Made by a program: the position numbers and the translations under genes. From assembly GCA_004769085.1 (NCBI GenBank), contig DUDS01000015.1, positions 124,001 through 188,000 of the forward strand: a DNA stretch of 64,000 nt, given 5' to 3'. This DNA is from Candidatus Melainabacteria bacterium SSGW_16. Its GTDB lineage: Bacteria; Cyanobacteriota; Vampirovibrionia; 2-02-FULL-35-15. Of the stretch, positions 36,965 to 46,327 are shown piece by piece; position 1 is the stretch's first letter, and each line of letters starts with the position of its first letter. The notes below the pieces were generated by a model, which saw nothing but the letters and a program-made list of their open reading frames with translations, had not been told where the DNA came from and searched no databases.

Positions 36965-37978
36965 TTAATGAGTTAAGTAACCTTCAAGTTTTGTACATCT
37001 GTCAGGTTGCCTAAGCTTTCTCATTGCTTTAAATTCAATCTGGCGCACTCGTTCCCGGGTAATTCCAAATAATTGCCCTACTTCCTCAAGAGTTCTTTCG
37101 CGACCATCATCAAGCCCATAACGAAGCCTAATAACCTCTTTTTCCCTTGGCAGTAATGAGCCCAAAACAAGTTCAATATCATTTCTAAGAAGCTCGTCAG
37201 TTGCTGAACTATCAGGCTGAGCAGATTCTGAATCTGCTATAAAGTCACCTAATCTGCTGTCTTCTTCTTTTCCAAGGGGAGTTTCCAAAGAAACAGGTGT
37301 TCTGTTGGCAGCAACAATTTCCTTAACTTTTTGGACTGAAACATCCATTGCTGCAGCCAGTTCATGTTCTGTAGGCCTTCTGTTTAACCCCTGAGACAGT
37401 TCACGGGTAATTTTCTTAAACTTATTTATTGTTTCTACCATATGGACAGGTACCCTTATGGTTCTTGATTTATCAGCAAGAGCCCTCGTTATACCTTGAC
37501 GAATCCACCAGGTTGCATAGGTAGAAAACTTATACCCTCTGTCCGGGTCAAATTTTTCAGCAGCTCTGATTAAACCTAAGTTTCCTTCCTGTATCAAATC
37601 AAGAAAAGGAAGCCCTCTGTTTAAATATTTCTTTGCAATAGAAACTACCAGCCTTAAATTTGCCTGAACAAGCTGTCTTTTTGCCACAATTCCATCATAG
37701 CCACCACTGGCAATTCTTCTGGCTAAATCAATTTCTTCTTCAGCTTTTAAAAGCGGTATCCTTCCAATTTCACGTAAATAGAGACGGATCGAGTCATCAG
37801 TTCCAAGTTCAAGTCTTGGATCAAATAACTCCTCCTCAACAGGAGCATCAGTATCTATATCACTAAGCAGAGCATCACTAAATTCAGATTCAATCTGAGT
37901 AAGTTGTTCTGCATCAGGTAACTCAGCAGCATCAGCAAGTATTTCTGCCAATGAATTTTGACTAACTATTTCAGCCAT
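36965..37978 (-). CDS. rpoD: Primary RNA polymerase sigma factor (SigA/RpoD)
   Basis: A 337-residue group 1-type sigma70. A short acidic N-terminus (about 55 residues) replaces the large region 1.1/non-conserved region, as in cyanobacterial SigA. Region 1.2 is [17 protein letters not shown]. Region 2 has [34 protein letters not shown] and [18 protein letters not shown]. Region 4 ends with [21 protein letters not shown], the -35-binding helix-turn-helix. It recognises TATAAT-type promoters, several of which are seen in this window. Monocistronic with a clear terminator. Confidence 0.96.
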   Translation of the reverse strand: MAEIVSQNSLAEILADAAELPDAEQLTQIESEFSDALLSDIDTDAPVEEELFDPRLELGTDDSIRLYLREIGRIPLLKAEEEIDLARRIASGGYDGIVAKRQLVQANLRLVVSIAKKYLNRGLPFLDLIQEGNLGLIRAAEKFDPDRGYKFSTYATWWIRQGITRALADKSRTIRVPVHMVETINKFKKITRELSQGLNRRPTEHELAAAMDVSVQKVKEIVAANRTPVSLETPLGKEEDSRLGDFIADSESAQPDSSATDELLRNDIELVLGSLLPREKEVIRLRYGLDDGRERTLEEVGQLFGITRERVRQIEFKAMRKLRQPDRCTKLEGYLTH

Positions 37979-38349
37979 AATATTTACAATTACTAATTCC
38001 TGAAAAATTCAAAAACTAGCTTTTTCACCTTTCTTTTAAAAATATAACTTACAACCACTTAAATGACCGATAACTCGGCCACCACAGACCTTAGCTTATT
38101 CATCCCAAAGCTTCTTTTAATCTAGATTATGCTAATTCAGCCGAATTTGAAGTTGCAAGATCTAAGTCAAGGTCGAATATCCATATACTAATATAACTGT
38201 CATAAGTTAAGTGGGAAAGTAAATTTTCTTAAATGATCATTAATTTTCTTAATTAAAGAATTTCCTCTTAATTTAGGTTAAGCAGAAAAGGATTACTTAG
38301 AAAATTATATTGAATTTAAAAAAAATAACAAAGAAAAAATAAAATTAAT
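37979..38349. other. 371-base gap between rpoD and rlpA
   Basis: It contains the rpoD promoter region at its left and the downstream flank of rlpA at its right. Very AT-rich except 38070-38170. I see no ORF longer than about 20 codons with a ribosome binding site, no tRNA-like fold and no strong inverted repeat. A small RNA cannot be excluded. Confidence 0.4.
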
Positions 38350-38814
38350 CTAGTTTATATCCTGCCCAGAAATGGGAGTAACAATCTGAAGCTTTATGTA
38401 AGATATTCCTTTATTTCTTAAATCAATCCTTTCAGCAGCTTCTTCAGATAAATCTATTATCCTGTTCTCAACAAAAGGTCCCCTGTCATTGATTCTTACA
38501 ACTATTGATTTCTTATTTTGTAAGTTTGTTACCTTGACCTTGGTATTAAAAGGTAAATATCTGTGTGCTGCAGTTAGATCATTCTTATTATATTTTTCAC
38601 CGTTTGAAGTCTTCTTACCGTGGAATTTCTTTCCATACCATGAAGCTGTACCGTACCATATTTCACCTCTGAGTTTTGGGAAATCATTATCATAAACTGA
38701 ATCCTTTTCAATTGAGGCCGTAGCTACAGTCTCAAATAAATTAACTGAAGAGAAGAGAACAACAGGTAAAAGGTAAAAGAAAAGTTCTCTGATAGTTTTT
38801 AATGTCGGTGTCAT
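38350..38814 (-). CDS. rlpA: RlpA-like septal ring lytic transglycosylase / DPBB protein
   Basis: A 154-residue exported protein. A signal sequence (about residues 1-34, hydrophobic FFYLLPVVLFSSV) is followed by a double-psi beta-barrel domain: GTASWYGKKFHGKKTSNGEKY, LTAAHRYLPFNTKVKVTN, and RINDRGPFVENRIIDLS with the catalytic-type Asp. RlpA proteins cleave naked peptidoglycan glycan strands at the septum. No SPOR domain is present, so it is the short form. No lipobox is seen. Confidence 0.88.
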   Translation of the reverse strand: MTPTLKTIRELFFYLLPVVLFSSVNLFETVATASIEKDSVYDNDFPKLRGEIWYGTASWYGKKFHGKKTSNGEKYNKNDLTAAHRYLPFNTKVKVTNLQNKKSIVVRINDRGPFVENRIIDLSEEAAERIDLRNKGISYIKLQIVTPISGQDIN

Positions 38815-38957
38815 ATCTTAGTAATTATTACCCCATGAATATTGATGAATTACAAATACAATTATCAAAAATTAAGAATTTCGCCTTATTTTCATATTTG
38901 ATATATAAATTAACAATGATTCTTAACATTACTTACAAAACTATTTAGGAAAATTCC

Positions 38958-40910
38958 TTATTGAAATTGTTTGGAATTAATTTCCTGAACAAGCTTCCCG
39001 ATAAAATCCTCAATCTTAATTTTTCCAAGATCTCCTCTTTTTCTTGCACGAACTGAAATTAAATTTTCCTGAACCTCCTTATCCCCAAGAATAATCATAT
39101 AAGGAATCTTATCCAGCTCAGCATCCCTGATTTTTGCATTTACCGACTCTGCCCTATCATCTACAAATACCCTGATATTTTTTTCTGTTAACAAACCAGC
39201 AATTTTATTTGCATATTCTATCTGCCTGTCAGTAATTGGAAGTACTGCAACCTGTTTGTAACACAACCAGAGAGGAAATGCCCCTGCAAAATGTTCAATT
39301 AATATTGCAGCAAATCTTTCAAGTGCACCATATATTGCCCTGTGAACCATTACAGGTTGTTTTTGTGAACCATCCTTATCGGTATACTTCAGTCCAAATC
39401 TCTCTGGCAGATTAAAATCAAGCTGTATAGTTGCACCCTGCCATATCCTGCCAATTGCATCTTTTAATTTAAAATCAATTTTAGGTCCATAAAATGCACC
39501 GTCACCTGGATTAAGCTTGTATTCAAGACCATATTCTTTAAGAGCCTGAGCCAGTCCTGATTCTGCAAAATCCCAGATTTCATTACCACCTATTGCATCC
39601 TTAGGTTTGGTGGAAAGTTCAGCAGTATAGTCAAGTCCAAATGTTTTATAAATTAAATTAACAAGTGCAATTACCCCCTTGATTTCATTTACATATTGTT
39701 CTCTTGTACAAAAAATATGAGCATCATCCTGCGTAAATCCTCTAACTCTTGCAAGTCCATGCATTACACCAGAACGTTCGTATCTATAAACAGTTCCAAG
39801 TTCAGCCATTCTTATTGGAAGTTCTCTGTAACTATGCCTAGTTGATTTAAAAATAAGAACATGAAACGGGCAATTCATCGGTTTTAGAACATAGTCCTGC
39901 TCATCTACAGTCATATAAAACATGTTTTCTTTATAAAAATCGTTATGTCCTGAAATATTCCATAAATCATTTTTAGCTATGTGGGGTGTATAAACAAGCT
40001 CATACCCTTTTTCCTGGTGAAGATTTTTCCAGAAATCCTCAAGCTGTGATCTCATAAAAGCAAGCCTGGGATGCCAGAGAATTAACCCAGGACCTGTTTC
40101 TTCCTGCATACTAAAAAAATCAAGCTGCCTGCCAAGCTTTCTGTGATCACGTTTTTCAGCTTCTTCAAGTCTGGCAAGATATGCATTGAGATCTTCTTTA
40201 GACCACCAGGAAGTTCCATAAATCCGCTGAAGGGATTCCTTTTTCTCATCAGCACGCCAGTATGCTCCTGAAATCGATAAAAGTTTAAATGCTTTTATTT
40301 GTCCTGAACTCATAACATGAGGACCTCGACATAGATCGTCCCATACTGGATTACCACTTTTATCCTGGAGTACATATAATGTAGGGTTTTCATTCCTGTG
40401 TTCCTGAAGAAGCTCAGTTTTAAATTTTTCACCCTTTGATTCAAATTCTTTTAGCTGTTTATCAACATCTTCTATGTTTACTCTGATAAATTTCTGATCC
40501 TCATTAACAATCCTCTGCATTTCCTGCTCAATCTTTAAAAGATCCTCAGGAGTTAATTTATGATCCGGTATTTCAAAATCATAATAAAAACCATGCTCAA
40601 TTACAGGACCAATTGCAATTTTTGCGTTTTTAAAAAGGTTCTGTACCGCTTCTGCAAGTATATGTGCAGTGCTATGTCTAAGGAATTCGTAGCTTCGGGG
40701 ATCTTCTTGTGTAATGAGTTCAACCTTATCCTCATTCTTCAGGGTCGTAATTAAGTCCTTTAATTCACCATTCAGCAAAATGCCTACGCATTTTCTAGCC
40801 AAACTGTTACTTATAGACTTTGCCAGATCAAGTCCATTACTACCAGCAGGAATTTCTTTTTTCGAGTTATCCTTTAAATAAACCGAGATTGAAGTCTGTG
40901 CTATCGTCAT
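38958..40910 (-). CDS. thrS: Threonine-tRNA ligase
   Basis: A 650-residue class II aminoacyl-tRNA synthetase with the normal domain order: TGS (residues 1-68), editing domain with HSTAH (His79, His83), catalytic core, and anticodon-binding domain beginning VAVLPITDRQIEYA. The zinc ligands of the active site are visible in PMNCPFHVLIF, FTQDDAHIFC and MVHRAIYGALERF. It follows pyrE after 5 bases, so it is transcribed from the pyrE promoter; no T-box or attenuator is visible. Confidence 0.97.
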   Translation of the reverse strand: MTIAQTSISVYLKDNSKKEIPAGSNGLDLAKSISNSLARKCVGILLNGELKDLITTLKNEDKVELITQEDPRSYEFLRHSTAHILAEAVQNLFKNAKIAIGPVIEHGFYYDFEIPDHKLTPEDLLKIEQEMQRIVNEDQKFIRVNIEDVDKQLKEFESKGEKFKTELLQEHRNENPTLYVLQDKSGNPVWDDLCRGPHVMSSGQIKAFKLLSISGAYWRADEKKESLQRIYGTSWWSKEDLNAYLARLEEAEKRDHRKLGRQLDFFSMQEETGPGLILWHPRLAFMRSQLEDFWKNLHQEKGYELVYTPHIAKNDLWNISGHNDFYKENMFYMTVDEQDYVLKPMNCPFHVLIFKSTRHSYRELPIRMAELGTVYRYERSGVMHGLARVRGFTQDDAHIFCTREQYVNEIKGVIALVNLIYKTFGLDYTAELSTKPKDAIGGNEIWDFAESGLAQALKEYGLEYKLNPGDGAFYGPKIDFKLKDAIGRIWQGATIQLDFNLPERFGLKYTDKDGSQKQPVMVHRAIYGALERFAAILIEHFAGAFPLWLCYKQVAVLPITDRQIEYANKIAGLLTEKNIRVFVDDRAESVNAKIRDAELDKIPYMIILGDKEVQENLISVRARKRGDLGKIKIEDFIGKLVQEINSKQFQ

Positions 40911-40915
40911 AAAAG

Positions 40916-41518
40916 TTATTTTTTATTTTTTGCCCCTTCAATTATCTCATTAATATCAAACAAAAAATTATACTCCAGATTAAGCTTTTTAAAAGCTTCT
41001 CTCCCGCCTTCATTTCTGTCTACTATTGCAAGTACCTGTTCTACTTTGCATCCAGCTTCTTTTATTTTTTCAATTGCTTTTACTGATGATCCCCCCGTAG
41101 TTACTACATCTTCAAGCACTGCTACATTCATCCCGTTCATTAAAGGTCCTTCAACCCATTTACTTGTTCCATATTTTTTCGGTTCTTTTCTTACATATAA
41201 AGCACTTATATTCTTCCCAAGCAAGTAACCAATTTGTGAAACACCACTTGCAAGAGGACAAACCCCTGTTATTAATCCCCCCACTGCATTAATATTTTTT
41301 TTAAGCAGACGAAAGAATAGTACAGAAATTATTGCCCCACCCTCACTATCTAACGAGGTTCGTTTCCCATCTATATAAAATGTGCTTTTTTTACCGCTTA
41401 CCAGAGTAAAATCACCTTTTATATAACTCTTTTGTACAAGAATATTTAAAAGTCTTTCTTTTAATTCTGATGAGTCAGCCTTCCAAAGGGTATTAATTAA
41501 TTGTTCAAGTGTAGCCAT
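40916..41518 (-). CDS. pyrE: Orotate phosphoribosyltransferase
   Basis: A 200-residue type I phosphoribosyltransferase forming OMP from orotate and PRPP. The PRPP-binding motif is VAVLEDVVTTGGSSVKAIEKI, and the TLVSGKKSTFYIDGKRTSLDSEG segment and YVRKEPKKYGTSKWVEG loop are typical PyrE blocks. The N-terminal helical part is normal. The pyrE-thrS pairing is tight (5 bases). A TAAAAT box 9 bases before the ATG might be the promoter. Confidence 0.94.
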   Translation of the reverse strand: MATLEQLINTLWKADSSELKERLLNILVQKSYIKGDFTLVSGKKSTFYIDGKRTSLDSEGGAIISVLFFRLLKKNINAVGGLITGVCPLASGVSQIGYLLGKNISALYVRKEPKKYGTSKWVEGPLMNGMNVAVLEDVVTTGGSSVKAIEKIKEAGCKVEQVLAIVDRNEGGREAFKKLNLEYNFLFDINEIIEGAKNKK

Positions 41519-41571
41519 GGCTTAAATATTTTACTATGAAAGATTAATATATAGATAACCAAGTAGGGAAA

Positions 41572-41880
41572 GTGAAAACATATAAAAAAATATACAGTGT
41601 TGTAAGAAAAATTCCTAAAGGAAAAGTTGCAACTTATGGACAAATTGCCCAGATGCTTGACTTAAACCCCCGTGTTATAGGCTGGGCATTAAACCGGCTT
41701 GTATCAGTAAAAAATAACAGACATCCAGTCCCATGGCAAAGAGTAGTAAACAGCAAAGGCACCATCAGCACAAATAGAGCTCCTAACATACCGCTGGATT
41801 TGCAAAAGCACCTTCTGGAAAATGAAGGAATCAAATTTAATGATCATGGAAAAATTGATTTAAAAAAATATTTATTTTGA
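41572..41880 (+). CDS. Alkyltransferase-like protein (ATL; MGMT fold without Cys)
   Basis: A 102-residue protein of the MGMT DNA-binding domain family. The helix-turn-helix IPKGKVATYGQIAQML and ALNRLVS are present. The active-site motif PCHR is replaced by PWQRVV, Trp for the alkyl-accepting Cys. Such ATL proteins bind O6-alkylguanine and hand it to nucleotide excision repair instead of repairing it. The start is GTG 41572, with AGTAGGG just upstream. Its end overlaps the convergent GHL10 gene by 9 bases. Confidence 0.88.
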   Translation: MKTYKKIYSVVRKIPKGKVATYGQIAQMLDLNPRVIGWALNRLVSVKNNRHPVPWQRVVNSKGTISTNRAPNIPLDLQKHLLENEGIKFNDHGKIDLKKYLF

Positions 41881-44268
41881 TTTCATATAATTTACGAGTG
41901 TTCTTATCTGATCAAGGTAAGTGCTTATATATAAGGCTCTTTGATCTCTGTCTAGATATTTTTCCAGACTGAGCCAGTCTTTTACTTTTAGTTGTAAATT
42001 AATAAGTTTTTTTTCAATGTCCGCAATTTTTTCAGGAGTAAACGATTTAAAATCATTGTTCAATTCATTTGTCAGCAAATAAACTTCTTTCTGGATTTCA
42101 CTATTGGACAGAACAGACAGGTTTTTCCCTGCAGCAAATTTATCTATAATCACAGAGAACTCATCAAGCAGTTTCTGTGAAGATACAAGAGGATGATTAT
42201 ATGGTATATATTCAGCTTTCTCCCTAAAAGGACCTATTTTTAAGAGATTCTTTTTTTCATTATTCAGGTGTTCAGCAGCAAACAGTGCAAATCCCAATAC
42301 ACCTGAATTTCTGCTCTGGGTTATCCTTTCAGCAAGCTCACCAATACTTAAAATTCTTAAGTTATAAGCAGGTATTATTATGCCTGAAAAGCTTACAGTT
42401 TCTTTTTCTGCATTTATTTTTGCCTGAATTTCACCTTTTGTAAATGAGTAATAAAATGGATATGCAACATCAATCCATTTATTTAAAAGCCAGCTTTCCC
42501 AATCCTGATTTATTGTTCTAAGTCTTAATGGTCTGTCAATCCCAAAAACAGCTGCTGAAATTTTAATTCCTGGTCTCTGCTTTTTGAGTTCTGCACTTAT
42601 ATCCCTAACAAAATCAGAGACTGTTTTAACTTTCCACTCAATCCATATTTTATTTACAATACCTTCTTCTGTAGGATTTTTACCGCTGGCTGTTTTAAAT
42701 GCTGATTTTGTCGGTAAATCAAAACCTGCCTGCGTATATTTCTTCTGAAAAGGAAATCTTATATAATCAAGCTGCAAGCCATCAACCTCATATTTACTTA
42801 TAATCTCGGAAAATATTGTTTTCAGAAAATTACAAGCTTCCGGATTTGCAGGACTTATCCATGTCTCAGGCTGCATTTCTATTCTCAAAGCCCCATTTTT
42901 ATCTGTAAGAGCCCAGTTCTTCCCTTTTTCCGAAATTATTGGTCCGGTATAACCAACATCCTGTCCGAGCAGCAGATTATGACGTGAATTTCCAACAGCA
43001 AAAGTCCATACCCATGCATGAAGTTCAATACCGCTGGAATGTGCAGCCTCAACAGCAACCTTCAACGGATCCCACCCACTAATCAATGGATTTTGCTTAA
43101 GATACTCAGAGGGATACATTGAATATCCGGCATTTATTGTTTCAAAAAATATTATATTAAATCCTACTCGAGACAAATCTTTTATATAGCTTGATAGTTC
43201 TCCTGCATCTTTCATTCCCACAATGGTTCCACGATCAAGCCATATAGCTCTTATCTCTACATTTTTTAACGGTACACCAAGTGCATAAACAATAGAAAAT
43301 TCGTTCTTTGCAGATTCTGCATTTTCCCGGGCAGGAAGATAATTACCAAACAGGTAATCAGAATTAAATTCATTTATAAAATCCTGTCCATTTTCATAGT
43401 GTCTTTTCAACTGGTATTTAGGAACTGATAAATCAAGCTGCTCAGATACATGAATAACTGAACTTGCTTCCTTCTGAATGATGTTTATATCCCTTAGTAT
43501 TTTCTTATACTCTTGTTCAGTAATTTCCATTGCAAGTGATGTTGTAATATCTCTCCAGAAGAAATCAAGAGCACCAAGAAAAACTTTTATGTCATCATCT
43601 CTGTCAACATTCTGACCCCAGCTATAGCCTATGTATGCAATTTCATTACTGCCCCCAACTGCAACTTGATCGCTCTCTTTCCATCTGGCAAGTACTTTCT
43701 TATCCGAACTTTCAATATCAAAGGCTGAATAAAAATTTCCACTTGGTACATGAACATATGTTTTCCTGATTTTATGCTTGGAGTTTAAATTTGTTTTTGC
43801 AATCATGTTTTCCGCAACAATAATCCCATGAGAAGAAAGAAAATCCTTTAATGTTTGTGAAATAGGCCCAACGCCGGCTGTCACAATAACCTTTCCCCCT
43901 GAACTTAAAAACTTGTCGAGAAAGTTAACCTCTTCAGGGCTTATATCCAGCGCAAGAGGGAAAAATATTACATCCACACCTACATCTTCGATTCTGGTAC
44001 TTTCAGAAAAATTACACAAAAACTGATAATTAAGATATGTTTTCTGAAATGTCTCACAAAAAGGTTTCCATACTTGATAAAAACTTAAAATATTATTTGC
44101 CCTGTAAAAATCAACATTCCCATAACTATAAAGAATCCCTATCTTACGGCTGCTTTTTGCATCTGATAAACTACAACTACAAATGAATAATATTAGTAAA
44201 AAAAATAGCAAAGAAAACCTTTTATATAAGGAATCTGCGGATCTGCTTTTAAAAAAATTTAAATTCAT
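41872..44268 (-). CDS. Glycoside hydrolase-like family 10 (GHL10/YngK) exported protein
   Basis: About 798 residues. The N-terminus has a signal-type segment (KRFSLLFFLLILFICSCSL), then a Rossmann/GATase-like domain (KIGILYSYGNVDFYRAN; FFPLALDISPEEV). The TIM-barrel GHL10 domain follows at about residues 320-640: EIRAIWLDRGTIVG, GFNIIFFETINAGYSMYPS, GIELHAWVWTFAVGN, and VDGLQLDYIRFPFQKK with the conserved DYIRFP. The C-terminal 130 residues are helical. These proteins act on cell-envelope glycans in related bacteria. ATG 44268 (alternative 44277) is needed to keep the signal peptide, which makes the gene overlap the divergent PNP gene. Confidence 0.85.
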   Translation of the reverse strand: MNLNFFKSRSADSLYKRFSLLFFLLILFICSCSLSDAKSSRKIGILYSYGNVDFYRANNILSFYQVWKPFCETFQKTYLNYQFLCNFSESTRIEDVGVDVIFFPLALDISPEEVNFLDKFLSSGGKVIVTAGVGPISQTLKDFLSSHGIIVAENMIAKTNLNSKHKIRKTYVHVPSGNFYSAFDIESSDKKVLARWKESDQVAVGGSNEIAYIGYSWGQNVDRDDDIKVFLGALDFFWRDITTSLAMEITEQEYKKILRDINIIQKEASSVIHVSEQLDLSVPKYQLKRHYENGQDFINEFNSDYLFGNYLPARENAESAKNEFSIVYALGVPLKNVEIRAIWLDRGTIVGMKDAGELSSYIKDLSRVGFNIIFFETINAGYSMYPSEYLKQNPLISGWDPLKVAVEAAHSSGIELHAWVWTFAVGNSRHNLLLGQDVGYTGPIISEKGKNWALTDKNGALRIEMQPETWISPANPEACNFLKTIFSEIISKYEVDGLQLDYIRFPFQKKYTQAGFDLPTKSAFKTASGKNPTEEGIVNKIWIEWKVKTVSDFVRDISAELKKQRPGIKISAAVFGIDRPLRLRTINQDWESWLLNKWIDVAYPFYYSFTKGEIQAKINAEKETVSFSGIIIPAYNLRILSIGELAERITQSRNSGVLGFALFAAEHLNNEKKNLLKIGPFREKAEYIPYNHPLVSSQKLLDEFSVIIDKFAAGKNLSVLSNSEIQKEVYLLTNELNNDFKSFTPEKIADIEKKLINLQLKVKDWLSLEKYLDRDQRALYISTYLDQIRTLVNYMKSK

Positions 44269-45043
44269 ACCTGACATTGCAATAATTACCGGTTCAGGAG
44301 TTAAAATCTTCGAAGATTTTAGTTCGTCCTTTGAAATAAAATACAATGATCTCCCTGTCTGGTCAAATAAAAAGAAATATAAGGCAATCAAAGCATCAGG
44401 GCTGAAAGTTTGTTTATTAAATAACAATGTCAAAGGGCACGAAAGTCTTATAAAGCTTTATTCAGTCAATAACAAAAAAGTACTTGTTTTTTCAGGCAGA
44501 CGACATTTATATGAAGGTTTACTTTTTAGTAATGTAATTACTAACGTAAGGCTCTGTCATGAAATTGGAATAAAAAGGCTAATAATTACAAATGCTGCAG
44601 GAGGAATTAACACAAAGCTAAATAAATCAGATTTAATGCTAATAACAGGATTTTTAAATTTAATGCAACCAACTGAAAGAGGATTACTGAATGGAATTAT
44701 CCAGCAACCTGCAATAATTAAATCAGGACTGACAGATCTCATAAAAAGAATTTTTAGAAAAAATATAAAAACAGGAATCTATGCTGCATCAGCAGGTCCT
44801 ACATACGAAACTTTTTCAGAAATTACTCTTTTAAAAAAGTTAGGAGCTTCAGCAGTAGGAATGTCAACAATTCCTGAAATTATTTGCGCAAAAAGTCTGG
44901 ATATTGACTTTGCAGCTATATCTGTAATAAGCAACATGTGGAGTAAAAGTCATAAACCATCACACAAAGAAGTTCTTAAATCTGTCAGTAAAGCAAATGA
45001 AAAATTAAATGATTTGTTCATAAAAGTATTAAATAAATTGTAA
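44183..45043 (+). CDS. Purine nucleoside phosphorylase
   Basis: A 286-residue enzyme of the PNP/MTAP family (trimeric type): purine nucleoside plus phosphate to base plus ribose 1-phosphate. Visible blocks: IAIITGSGVKIFE, VLVFSGRRHLYEGL (phosphate site), LIITNAAGGIN, ASAGPTYETFSEI, VGMSTIPEIICA and the base-binding Asn in SVISNMW. The second Gly of the usual GSGLG is changed. Substrate preference (guanosine/inosine or MTA) cannot be read from this. The first 28 codons overlap the start of the GHL10 gene on the other strand. Confidence 0.9.
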   Translation: MNNISKKNSKENLLYKESADLLLKKFKFIPDIAIITGSGVKIFEDFSSSFEIKYNDLPVWSNKKKYKAIKASGLKVCLLNNNVKGHESLIKLYSVNNKKVLVFSGRRHLYEGLLFSNVITNVRLCHEIGIKRLIITNAAGGINTKLNKSDLMLITGFLNLMQPTERGLLNGIIQQPAIIKSGLTDLIKRIFRKNIKTGIYAASAGPTYETFSEITLLKKLGASAVGMSTIPEIICAKSLDIDFAAISVISNMWSKSHKPSHKEVLKSVSKANEKLNDLFIKVLNKL

Positions 45044-45075
45044 TCAGACAATTACTGATATTGAGATTATTGAGG

Positions 45076-45081
45076 TAAAAT
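45076..45081 (+). promoter_or_regulatory. TAAAAT box 7 bases before pgk ATG (leaderless start candidate)
   Basis: TAAAAT ends 7 bases before ATG 45089, so the transcript may begin at the start codon. A GAGG just before it is too far (13 bases) to serve as a ribosome binding site. Confidence 0.35.
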
Positions 45082-45088
45082 TAAAAAC

Positions 45089-46327
45089 ATGGAACAACTA
45101 ACAATTAAAGATATCCCACAAAACAGCTTTGCTAATAAAAAGATATTAGTAAGGGTTGATTTTAACGTACCTATTGAAAAAAAAGACGATAAGACAATAA
45201 TTACAAATGATCTAAGGATTAGATCCTCTGTACCAACAATCAAATATTTGATTGAATCAAAAGCCCGGATTGGACTGGTTTCACATCTAGGCAGGCCAAA
45301 AGGATTTGATACTGATTTAAAAATGGATCCAGTCGCAAAAAGGCTTTCTGAGATTTTAGGTGAAGAAATATTAAAACTAAATGATTCTGTAGGGGTTGAA
45401 GTGGAAAGAGCTATTGAAGGACTTAGTCCAGGTAAAGTATGTCTGCTTGAAAATATAAGATTCTACAAAGAAGAAGAAAAAAATGATCCTGATTTTGGAA
45501 GGAAGCTAGCTAAGCCTTTTGAAATATATGTAAATGATGCATTTGGAACAAGCCACAGGGCTCATGCAAGCACAGCAGGAGTAAGCGCATTCTTAAGTCC
45601 ATGCCTTGCCGGATTTCTGCTTCAAAAAGAAGTTGACTCACTAAGCAAAATACTAACAAATCCAATCAGGCCTTTTACTACTATACTTGGTGGCAGTAAA
45701 ATATCCACCAAAATTGAAGTCATAAAACAGTTAATCCCAAAGGTAGACACTCTTTTAATGGGTGGAGCTATGGCTTTTACTTTTATTTATGCAAAGGGAG
45801 GGGAAATCGGGGATTCATTATTTGAAGAAAAATTTATTCCTCTTGTTAAAGAAATAGACTCTTTAAAAGAAGAGCATGCTATTGCACTAATCCTGCCTGA
45901 AGATATGGTTTGTATTAAAAAAGAGGAAATAAACAATCCCAGGAAAGAACTACATATTTTCCCAATCAATAAAATTCCTAAGGGTTTTACAGGTCTTGAT
46001 ATTGGTCCGGAAACAATAAAAAAATTCACAAAAATGATTAGTCAGTCAAAAACACTTTTTTGGAACGGTCCTATGGGAATGTTTGAGGATAATAATTTTA
46101 TTAAAGGAACGCAAAGCATAGCTGAAGCATTAGTTCTGGCAACAAAAAATAAATCTACTACTGTTGTAGGAGGCGGTGATTCAGTAACAGCACTGGAAAA
46201 ATTAAATCTATCTTTTGAATCATTCACACATGTGAGTACTGGCGGAGGCGCATCAATAGAATTTATAGAAGGTAAAACGCTTCCCGGGATTGCATGCCTT
46301 GATAAAAAAATATCTGTAAAAAATTAA
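45089..46327 (+). CDS. pgk: Phosphoglycerate kinase
   Basis: A 412-residue glycolytic enzyme: 1,3-bisphosphoglycerate plus ADP to 3-phosphoglycerate plus ATP. Typical blocks: KKILVRVDFNVPI, IGLVSHLGRPKG, LLENIRFYKEEEKNDPDF, NDAFGTSHRAHAST, ILGGSKISTKIEVI, FWNGPMGMFE and VGGGDSVTALEKL. Two-domain length is normal with slightly longer loops. Its stop overlaps the convergent coiled-coil gene by 4 bases. Confidence 0.97.
   Translation: MEQLTIKDIPQNSFANKKILVRVDFNVPIEKKDDKTIITNDLRIRSSVPTIKYLIESKARIGLVSHLGRPKGFDTDLKMDPVAKRLSEILGEEILKLNDSVGVEVERAIEGLSPGKVCLLENIRFYKEEEKNDPDFGRKLAKPFEIYVNDAFGTSHRAHASTAGVSAFLSPCLAGFLLQKEVDSLSKILTNPIRPFTTILGGSKISTKIEVIKQLIPKVDTLLMGGAMAFTFIYAKGGEIGDSLFEEKFIPLVKEIDSLKEEHAIALILPEDMVCIKKEEINNPRKELHIFPINKIPKGFTGLDIGPETIKKFTKMISQSKTLFWNGPMGMFEDNNFIKGTQSIAEALVLATKNKSTTVVGGGDSVTALEKLNLSFESFTHVSTGGGASIEFIEGKTLPGIACLDKKISVKN

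Noticed and set aside
38815..38957. T-box or attenuator for thrS
   Set aside because: thrS follows pyrE by 5 bases, so no leader exists there, and no T-box motif is visible near pyrE either.
44125..44200. Lipoprotein signal in the GHL10 protein (LFICSC)
   Set aside because: The residues before Cys do not fit a lipobox (small residues at -1 and -3 are missing).
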